Shown: in pieces, positions 56,651 to 64,000 of the stretch | Position numbering within the stretch: position 1 is the stretch's first letter | How the letters are laid out: each line of letters opens with the position of its first letter | NCBI RefSeq assembly: GCF_011386835.1 | Contig: NC_088791.1 | Coordinates: 8,866,998 to 8,930,997 of the forward strand | Direction of reading: 5' to 3' | DNA: 64,000 nt | Source of the DNA: Chrysemys picta bellii | Lineage: Eukaryota > Chordata > Testudines > Emydidae | The notes under the pieces: generated by a model | The model's database searches: none | Seen by the model: only the letters and a program-made list of their open reading frames with translations | What the model was told of the DNA's origin: nothing | Position numbers and translations under genes: made by a program

Positions 56651-57752
56651 CTCCTTGGTCTGGCTCCCCGCCCCTCTCCAAGGGTTGCAGCTGTCTGGAG
56701 GTGCTGCCTTCCACACCTTCCTCATTCATTCAACAGGGCAATTGATTACAAAGTAGGGGGAAGATCTTATTTCTACTTCGAGCAAAAAGACATTTTTCTT
56801 TTACCTTAATTATACTACTTTAGGGGCCCGCTATAACATATTACTAAGGTTCATTACAAAGTCATATAAAAGTTATACAAAAATGCATAATGCAGAGATT
56901 TATCTACAACTGAATTGACTGACTGCTGTGTGCAGTAATATAGTGACCCCTGGGTCTTTGAATGAGGCTTGATACTTGGGGGGTGGGGCAAGGAGGTGAG
57001 CGGCGAGTCGGGGGCAAGCGGGTGGGCAAAGAGGCGAGCAGTGAGCCAGCAGGGGTTCTAGGGGCGGGCATGGGGGTTTCTGGCAGGGGAGGGAGGAGGT
57101 GAACGGAGGCGAGTGGTGGGTAGGAGGGATGCAGCACGCCAGTGGGGGGCTAGGGAGTGAAGAGGGGTGTGATGGTGGTGCTGAGCGGGGAGGGGGCGGA
57201 TCCTATTTTACTGCTGTGATCTGGTCACCCTATGTGTGCCGTTTCTTCCCCCCTCCCCCCAAACCTTTCTTTTCGGCAGGGAGGCACTGGGGGGAAGGAG
57301 GGTTTGTTTCCACGGGGCGGGCGGTGCTTGGGGGGCGGGGGTGTTTCCGCGGGCCGGGCGGCGCTGGGGGGGGGGGGAGGAGGGCGCAATTTTATATTAA
57401 TAAGGAAATATTTTATAAATGTTAATAAAATAAACATTATTGAAGAAAATCAGTTGTACAACTATCAAAACAAATTATTTTCCTAATATGAAAGTGAAAA
57501 TCAGCTAATTAATATATGACGCAATGTATGTAATATATAATTTTGTTATTATTTATATAGTCATGGAAAGTAAATAATACATGGAAGAAATGAAAGGGGT
57601 TTTTTTAAGTGGTTTTTTTTTTTTTTTAAAGTCATCCCTGCCGGGGCCTCGTCGAAACTGTTTGAATTGGGCCCCGCTTTCCTAAAGCCGGCCCTGAGCG
57701 CCGCCCCCAGTCCAACTCCACCTTGCCCCCAGCCCCATCCCTGCGCTCATCC

Positions 57753-57876
57753 TAGGGTGACCAGATGTCCCGATTTTATAGGGACAGTCCTGATTTTGGG
57801 GTCTTTTTCTTATATAGGCTCCTATTACCCCGCCACCCCCGTCCCGATTTTTCACCTTTGCTGTCTGGTCACCCTA
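57753..57876. mobile_element. hAT-type MITE with TAGGGTGACCAGA termini
   Basis: A 124-bp element starting TAGGGTGACCAGATGTCCCG and ending TTTGCTGTCTGGTCACCCTA. The flanks GCTCATCC and CCTCATTC are a diverged 8-bp duplication (6 of 8). It is the longer relative of the copy at 5205-5299. It lies in the outermost hAT copy, just right of the large inserted element. An isolated end (GATCTGGTCACCCTAT, 57218-57233) of the same family sits inside that element. Confidence 0.85.
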
Positions 57877-58159
57877 CCTCATTCCCTCTCCATCCCCTGA
57901 CCAGCTCTGCCTCTAGCCCCAGCTCCTACCCCTTCCACCCCCAGCTCCACCTTCAGCCCAAGCTCCGCTGCTGAGGAAGACTTGGTTATGCAGTAATGGA
58001 GAGGGGGGTGGCAGGGGAGGCACGACTGGAAAAGTTTGTGCACCATTGCTCTAAACCCACGATTCATGCTATCGAGGGCCTGGTTACTGAAGAATGGTAC
58101 ATGGTGTACAATATGCATGACATTGCTAAGCTGTTTAAGCAAACAAGTAAAAATGAATG

Positions 58160-59280
58160 AACTAACTGCAGTAAGCAATTTGATGGCAAAGGAAAACCAG
58201 CTTGATAAAGAAATTATTTGTACCGCTTATGGGAATTATGTTTTAACTGCCATAACCGTTTCATTAGGAAATACTGAAAAAGGGAAATTACCAGACCTTA
58301 TAAATGAAGAGCATTTAGCTAGGTGGAATTGTCCTCAGCAGATAACAAAACTATGGTGAATTGGCAATGCATTAAATTATGCAAACAAATCCCCTTTAGC
58401 ACAATTCATAATTAGGGTCAGTGACACCACATCCTAACTGAAGCTCATGTTATTCAAAACAATCTTGCACAGTGTCTGGTTCTTTAAGGTATCTTGACCC
58501 ATACGAATCTTACCAGCAATATTTAATAAAGTAGCTACTGTCCATTCAGTAGATTACCTGGAAGAGAGCATCTACAAGGAATGTCTGAATCTACCTTAGC
58601 CACTGGTGCATCACTCAGTAATATGAACCTAAAGGATATTACACACCATTAAGGGATATGGATATGTATGCTGATGTGAAGTTTTTGACATCATGATGTG
58701 TGTGTGTGGCCATGATGGCTTGAACCAGTACAATGAGAGAGAGAAGCTAGCCACTTCTGTCTCCTACCCAGTTAATCTTATCAGATGGCGATAACCAACA
58801 ATAAGAGTGACCTATAATATGAATGGACAGTACTGTGTGGTAACCAATTACAATAAATGCATGTATAGAAACCTTGTTTGTAATGTCACTACTCCAAATT
58901 TTTGTTTTACTCACACATGTAGCAATGTAGGACACACTATAACAATGCCTATCCCAGTTTTCCCAGAATAAAGCCATAACACAAAGTGAGCCCCAGTACC
59001 ACGTAGAAATAAAAAGTATCTGTCAGTTTTTAATGTGCATATTGACCCACTTACCTTAAATTTTAAAGTATTAAATCAAAAAGACATGCACATTATTCAA
59101 ATTAGCAACAACATGCACAAGGCAAAAACAAGCCTTGACTGACCTTATCCATGATGGGGATTTTAAAATATTTATTTCCCACACCTGGTCAGAAGATGCA
59201 TTTAAAGCTTTGTATGCATTGCAAGATGTTTTAGTTTTAGTTGTGCTGATTATATATTACTGCTGATGCAGTGTGTCGAG
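58160..59280 (+). pseudogene. Decayed retroviral Env-like relic
   Basis: Several forward frames carry glycoprotein-like coding remnants. 58166-58359 is an open stretch with acidic and Asn-rich content. 58770-58975 is open apart from one stop and has a cysteine-rich block with an N-V-T glycosylation site (NLVCNVTTPNFC). 59090-59270 ends in a hydrophobic segment (VLVLVVLIIYY). The order Cys-rich surface part then hydrophobic segment suggests a retroviral envelope gene, but I cannot place it in a genus. No LTR, gag or pol is attached. Multiple stops and frameshifts make it non-functional. Confidence 0.35.
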
Positions 59281-59297
59281 ACATAAATTGCATACTA

Positions 59298-59343
59298 ATT
59301 GTGTGTATATATATATATATTGTGTGTGTGTGTGTGTGTGTCT
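59298..59343 (+). repeat. (TA)n(TG)n microsatellite
   Basis: TGTGTATATATATATATATTGTG followed by about ten TG units. A simple repeat. Confidence 0.9.
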
Positions 59344-59864
59344 AGCAGCTATGGAACCTCAACAGGTGTATGTCTTTCTATAATTCTGTTCATTTATGCT
59401 AAGTATCCCATAATACTTTGGGAGCCTAAAGTCAACTTTTGAATTAGAAAACAGGAAACTTGTCAAAGACAAAATACCTTCATGGACCAGTACCTGGAAT
59501 GCTAGTATCCAAAACAAACATAAGGAAGGTAAAGGTACAGAACAACGAGTTAATGAACTGGTATGAAGTGATGGGTTAAATTTTAGTGTCACATAACAAA
59601 ATTTGTAACTCGTAAAATCATCCTATAAATACTTCTAGCTGAAATGTGTCACTCTGGAAGCAAGCCTTCTGTGTAAGCTGAATTCAACAACACTGCATGA
59701 GATGACTTCCCGGAAACTGGTTTCGTGGTGAATCTTTTTTTCCTGTACTACCCTATTATTGACTTTTAGCAATAAACCTGACTGATATTAGTTATTTAGT
59801 TTCTTGTATATATTTCATAATGAACCAAAGTGTGATCAAGCAATTGACTACACAATTTACCACC
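59344..59864. other. Unique DNA, no gene recognised
   Basis: I see no gene or repeat. Some of this could be the continuation of the Env-like relic, but no coding signal is left. Confidence 0.4.
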
Positions 59865-60055
59865 AGTAGGTAGATTAGATAAGAGCTGGAGTCGGGAGAT
59901 ACGACTTACATTCCGACTTATGCCACTGACCTACAGCAAGTTATTTAACCCTTTTACTGGGGGGGGTATAGTGAAGCGAAATTCATTAACATTTGTCACG
60001 TGCTTTGGGATCCTCAGATAGAAGGCACAATAGAAGCAGACTAGCTCCTTGAAAG
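59865..60055 (+). repeat. Diverged MIR-like SINE
   Basis: AAGAGCTGGAGTCGGGAGAT, CCACTGACCTACAGCAAGTT ATTTAACCC and TGCTTTGGGATCCTCAGATA GAAGGCAC follow the SINE head, core and tail order, with heavy divergence and an internal deletion. Confidence 0.5.
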
Positions 60056-61185
60056 ATTAGATGCAAAATGTTATTAATTACTATCAACTGATTATTAGCC
60101 TATCTATTGCGTTTCCATCCTTAACACACCCCTGGTGATTTTGCGTAACAGACTTTAGTTAGTGTATGCCAAGTTCTTTCAAGAGCACCAAGTACAACCT
60201 AGGTTTAGACAAGCCTCATGGCCATAAAAACAGTACCATGTAATAGAAAGTGCATGTCAGGTTAATATGGATTCAGAGTTCCACACAACGCAGAGGGTGC
60301 TTATCAATATTCAACTGAGAACATTTTTACTTATAAGCCCCCTCGAATCGCCTAGCACCATGCAGAGCTATGAGACAGTCACAAGTAAACGTGTGTCTTA
60401 TCAGAGGATTTTAATGTGGGCAATGCCTTATACATAAAGCCATGAAGTCCTCAGCCTTCTTTCTCACCCAAAATCATTTCCCTCTCATTTTAGCCTAAGC
60501 ATTTCAATGCAACTCTACAGGTAGCAAATTGAAATGTTTAGTGGTCCATCAAAGACAGATTGAATCTGAAAAGAATACGGCAATAAGAATGAAGCAAGGC
60601 ATCAATATCATAGACTAAAGCTCTCGCCAATGACAGCAATGATGTAGAAAGAATGATTGAGCATTTGTTAAACTTCTACCATTGTGAAAGCAACCTATTA
60701 TTTTCCTGGTTGTTCTCCGAAATGCCTCAGTCACCGACAGAACCAGTGAGTGAGAAATAATAAAGTTCATTTGCTACTGCTTTTGTTCAATAGATATATT
60801 GCGGCATATTGTATCCTCCATTCTGTTTCATCAACAACATGGCTAATATTTTTCTCTCACTTTTTTTGGATAGCCTGGTGGATGCTCCATTTAAAAATTG
60901 TACGTGTCTTTAAAAAGACACGATAATGTCCTGTAACAGGACCAGGTTTTCAATGTAGTCTTGTTTGGTTTTGTTTCTAATGTTACAATCTGGAAAGACC
61001 ATACAATCAGCTGACAAAAGAAAGGAACTTCAGAGCTATTCTTCTGACCTTAGGGGACACTGATGTGTCTAAAGATCTCAGGACAGCAGTTGAAGAGCAT
61101 TTTTGCAACCGTGGATTCAAAGCCTGGCTGATGTCACAAGTTATTATTTTGATGGTCTAACACACACTCCCCCTGAGCAGATGCA
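60056..61185. other. Unique DNA, no gene recognised
   Basis: No gene or recognisable repeat. Confidence 0.4.
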
Positions 61186-61431
61186 GGGTAGGTCTACCCT
61201 GCGGCTTAGAGAGAGCCTCCCAGGCTGGGCAGACAGACTTGAGCTAGTGGGGCTCATGTTAGCACACTAAAAATAGCAGGGTGGACATCGCACCTGAGCT
61301 TAGACCATCCAACACCCTAGATCTGAGCTTGGGTGGCTAGGCCAAGCCTCCGCCAGTGCCAAAAAGTCCACACAGGTAGTTTTAGGGTGCGTCAAGTCCC
61401 GCTCGTTCCCAGCTGCAGCGTAGACATACCC
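61186..61431. mobile_element. Foldback MITE with GGGTAGGTCTACCCTGC termini
   Basis: A 246-bp element. The left end GGGTAGGTCTACCCTGC and right end GCAGCGTAGACATACCC are inverted repeats. The inner CACACTAAAAATAGCAGGGT is shared in kind with 40681-40948. No clear target duplication was seen. Confidence 0.7.
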
Positions 61432-61888
61432 ATATCTGCATCACAAAAGCCCCACACTAACTGACCCAAGTGAATACAGATGGCTGCTATTTCTGTGCAA
61501 TGTGAACTCAGGACTAGAATAGCAGGGTGTGCGACAGGTCAGGATTACATTAAAAGCATGTAAGAAAAGAACCAAACACAGAGGAGCAACAGGTCGAAAG
61601 TCATAAATGAGGTGTGCTGACACAGAGCTATTGTGAGACAAGTCACCGCACACCTGCCAGAACTTTGCCTGTCTCCAGCCAACACTATTCAGCCCCTTAG
61701 TGTATGAAAACTAAAACTAACGCCCAGCCACACGCTCCTCCCCGTCATGAAACAATGATTCAAAGTGACCCAGTAACCCAGTATCTCCTTATAGTTACTG
61801 AACCTTTAATTCTTTTGCATTTTATTGTATCAATGCTTACAGGAAATAAACCATTACCCTCCTAGAGTGTCCCATGCAAAACATGAGA
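61432..61888. other. Unique DNA, no gene recognised
   Basis: I see no gene or repeat. Confidence 0.4.
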
Positions 61889-61896
61889 CTTTAATG

Positions 61897-62008
61897 CAGG
61901 GCTTTGGAGCGGAGCCCGGAGCTGGAGTGTGGAGCAGCTCCGGAGCAGTGGAGCTGCAGGTTTTGAGCTCGAGCTGGAGCGGAGCCGGAGCACAGCTCCA
62001 AAGTCCTG
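61897..62008. mobile_element. 112-bp hAT MITE with exact TSD
   Basis: Ends CAGGGCTTTGGAGC and GCTCCAAAGTCCTG are flanked by the exact 8-bp duplication CTTTAATG (61889-61896 and 62009-62016). The interior is almost wholly GGAGC/GAGCTCC repeats, so nearly every part can pair with another. It is non-coding. Confidence 0.93.
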
Positions 62009-62215
62009 CTTTAATGTACATGGATCCTGGAGTAACCCAGGCCATTTTTACTTTAAAAAGGAATGCTCAAAAGCCCAAGAGATTACACTGAGGAAGGTGC
62101 TCAGATACCAGAGTTATGAGCATGGTATGGATGCTTAGAATATTTATAAAACAATCGCCACCCTCCCAGGTTCTGAGTATCCTCACATCATTTAATGCGC
62201 ACCACAAATACCTTG

Positions 62216-63017
62216 TGTCAAGGTTCCTTCCCCACTCTGAAACTCTAGGGTACAGATGTGGGGACCTGCATGAGAACCTCTAAGCTTAACTACCAGCTTA
62301 GATCTGGTTTTGCTGCCACCACTCAAATTATTTATGAGTTATTTGGGAAACTCTGTCTACCTCCCTCCCAGAATATCTCCCTCCCAAGTACTATAACCCT
62401 TCCCTGGGTAGCCTTGAGAGACTTCTCCACCAATTTCCTGGTGAACACCGATCCAAACCCTTGGATCTTAAAACAAGGAAAAATCAATCAGGTTCTTAAA
62501 AAGAAGGCTTTTAATTAAAAAAAGAAAGGTAAAAATCATGTCTGTAAAATCAGGATGGAAAATAACTTTACAGGGTAATCAGATTCAAAGAGCCCAGAGG
62601 AACCCCCTCTAGCCTTAGGTTCAAAGTTACAGCAAACAGAGGTAAACCCTCTAGCAAAAGGAACATTTACAAGTTGAGAAAACAAAGATAAAACTAATAC
62701 GCCTTGCCTGGCTGTTACTTACAAGTTTGAAATATGAGAGACTTGTTCAGAAAGATTTGGAGAGCATGGATTGATGTCCGGCCCCTCTTAGTCCCAAGAG
62801 CGAACCACCCCCAAAACAAAGCACAAACAAAAGCCTTCCCCCCACCAAGATTTTAAAGTATCTTGTCCCCTTATTGGTCCTTTGGGTCAGGTGTCAGCCA
62901 GGTTACCTGAGCTTCTTAACCCTTTAGAGGTAAAAGGATTTTGGTGTCTCTGGCCAGGAGGGATTTTATAGTATTGTACACAGGAGAGCTGTTACCCTTC
63001 CCTTTATAGTTATGACA
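62216..63017 (-). repeat. Solo LTR with 5-bp TSD
   Basis: An 802-bp block starting TGTCAAGGTTCCTTCCCCAC and ending AGTTATGACA. It is flanked by CCTTG on both sides (62211-62215 and 63018-63022). Both strands start TG and end CA, as LTRs do. On the reverse strand a TATA-like ACTATAAAGGG lies just inside the start and ATTAAA occurs mid-way, so the reverse orientation is preferred. The internal region was lost, probably by recombination between LTRs. I recognise it as a recurrent LTR family of turtles. The 5-bp duplication fits Ty3/gypsy or retroviral integration. Confidence 0.85.
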
Positions 63018-63022
63018 CCTTG

Positions 63023-64000
63023 ATAGGCAGCTCAACCAAACTACCCCATTCCAGGAATATATGTACACATGACCCAGCAGACATAATAATCAAATAAAGA
63101 AAGATCATGCTGGATGGAGAGATTGGACAGACAGACCAGCTGGCAACTAATCCTTATTTAAAAAACCTCAACATATTGTTACAGCATTTGAATCCAGAAA
63201 TCCTATTTCCATTCTCACCCTTCTCATCCCCTTCCCCTACAGACTTCAGCCACAGTTCATTTTAAGAAGCTACAGCGGGGAGAATAATGTGTGGCCCATG
63301 GTCCCCCTCTTATTGTAACTGCAGGAGGACAAAATTGAACAACTCAATTTTTTGAAACTGGTGAGTCAAGTCATCTCTCAAAGACTGTCAAAGTACAAGG
63401 GAAAAATACAGGCGTATTCATTTAAAATCTATACAGAAAGGCATGTCTATATTACTGGATGCCTCACTTCGATTCCTGGCCAATTGCCTTTGCTGCCCCT
63501 CAGTGTCACAAAACATTGAGTGCCCTGGAACCAGGAGCTTGGTGCCCCCTCTCTTCGCACTGTCTCAATGTGTTACTCTACAAAGACACCGTGAACTTTT
63601 TTCTCCTCTCTCTCTTTATATCCAATATCCTTGCCCAGGACTCTCTTGCTTTGCCCTCTCAAGCCAACATTTTATTGTTTTTCTGCTGCTTCATTCACTA
63701 GATCAGCTTTCGTTTACTCCTCCGTCTGAGCACAAGTCTGACAGCAGAAGGTTTACGAAGCCCTTTTGGGGGCCCAGAAGCACAATAACCAGCTAATGTG
63801 CACTCCGATCATTGTTTCTCCTTTGTATGAAGATAAGAGAGCAGAACTGGGTTTTATCTAGTGCCTTTCCCAGTCAAAAGTATCCCAAAGTGTCTGACAA
63901 ATTAGTTGGATACAGTTTAGAAAAACAGGGCAGACACTGGGCTGATCCTCCATGGTGCTAAGCGCCCTCAACCTTCAGGACTGAGAAGATTGGGGCCCTT
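63023..64000. other. Unique DNA, no gene recognised
   Basis: The 117-codon frame at 63443-63796 and its overlapping 80-codon partner have no recognisable domain. The region is otherwise featureless up to the window edge. Confidence 0.4.

Larger units (their letters stand above)
48347..57696. mobile_element. hAT-like element (CAGGGCCGGCTTTAGG) hosting an LTR retrotransposon
   Basis: The ends are CAGGGCCGGCTTTAGG and CCTAAAGCCGGCCCTG, with GAATTGGGCCCCGC found just inside both. They are flanked by the exact 8-bp duplication AGCGCCGC (48339-48346 and 57697-57704). After removing the 6478-bp retrotransposon inside it, the element itself is about 2.87 kb. Its left part is GC-rich with two G runs (49202-49215 and 49393-49407). 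Its right part has a C-rich minisatellite (56330-56650), a G-rich block and an AT-rich stretch (57390-57600). I found no transposase, so it is non-autonomous. Confidence 0.9.
48256..58048 (-). mobile_element. Outermost hAT copy of the nested stack, truncated
   Basis: The right end TTTGTGCACCATTG (58035-58048) is the reverse complement of the left terminus of the element at 38747-39139. The sequence inward (CTCAGCAGCGG, GCTGAAGGTGGAGCTGGGGG on the reverse strand) is also alike. The same family resumes beyond the inserted element at about 48262-48338 (GCTCCACCCCACAACCCC on the + strand). The far terminus (expected CAGTGGTCCCCAAAC type) is absent, so the low-coordinate end is truncated and approximate. 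This element hosts the insertions at 48347-57696 and 57753-57876. Confidence 0.62.

Noticed and set aside
56114..56729. 149-codon and smaller reverse frames rich in Gly/Trp
   Set aside because: They are products of the C-rich repeat array, with no domain.
57213..57233. GATCTGGTCACCCTA end considered as a third TAGGGTGACC MITE
   Set aside because: Only one terminus is visible and no partner or duplication was found, so it is treated as a fragment inside the hAT-like host.

Overview
The window looks like intergenic or intronic DNA from a sauropsid, most likely a turtle. The evidence is the repeat content: 5'-truncated CR1 LINEs with the ATTCTATGA-type tail, MIR-like SINEs, a DIRS-type tyrosine-recombinase retroelement, many hAT miniature elements with 8-bp target duplications, and a SCAN-capsid (Gmr1-like Ty3/gypsy) LTR retrotransposon. 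These families are abundant in turtle genomes; this is recognition from memory, not a search. I found no convincing host protein-coding exon. The only long intact reading frame belongs to a retrotransposon.

Layout. 1-7.8 kb: mostly unique AT-rich DNA with a MIR-like SINE, a small hAT MITE, a strong 23-bp-stem hairpin (6332-6384) and a foldback repeat near 7.0 kb. 7.85-9.53 kb: a hAT relic with exact 8-bp target duplication, long inverted arms and a decayed transposase. 10.4-16 kb: SINEs (one split by a Harbinger-like MITE with TTA duplication) and a CR1 copy split by a hAT MITE. 21.6-22.2 kb: GC-rich hAT element. 23.9-25.4 kb: reverse-oriented CR1 with RT coding remnants. 26.5-29.65 kb: reverse-oriented DIRS-like relic (gag and tyrosine recombinase kept, RT lost) abutting a MITE. 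33.16-33.33 kb: a perfect 176-bp palindrome. 37.6-41.6 kb: LTR-like sequence, a hAT MITE, a U2 snRNA pseudogene, a foldback MITE and a CR1 3' end. 43.9-47.6 kb: four more DNA-transposon derivatives, two with internal tandem repeats.

48.26-58.05 kb is a nested stack. A hAT copy, truncated at its low-coordinate end, was invaded by a second hAT-like element (48347-57696, TSD AGCGCCGC). That element was in turn invaded, at a poly-G tract, by a complete LTR retrotransposon (49410-55887). The retrotransposon has two 1080-bp LTRs that I find identical by eye, a tRNA-Ser primer-binding site, and one uninterrupted 1434-codon frame. The frame encodes a SAP-like N-terminus, coiled coil, SCAN-like capsid, CCHC knuckle, variant aspartyl protease, a long region I do not recognise, and a hydrophobic segment. 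It runs 34 codons into the 3' LTR and contains no reverse transcriptase, RNase H or integrase. It therefore looks like a very young, non-autonomous element that would need enzymes supplied in trans. This is the most interesting object in the window.

The right end (58-64 kb) has a decayed Env-like relic, a foldback MITE, a 112-bp hAT MITE and a solo LTR with 5-bp TSD. The remaining intervals are described as sequence in which I recognise no gene. Element boundaries given with target duplications are base-exact as read; those marked approximate are judged from sequence similarity by eye.
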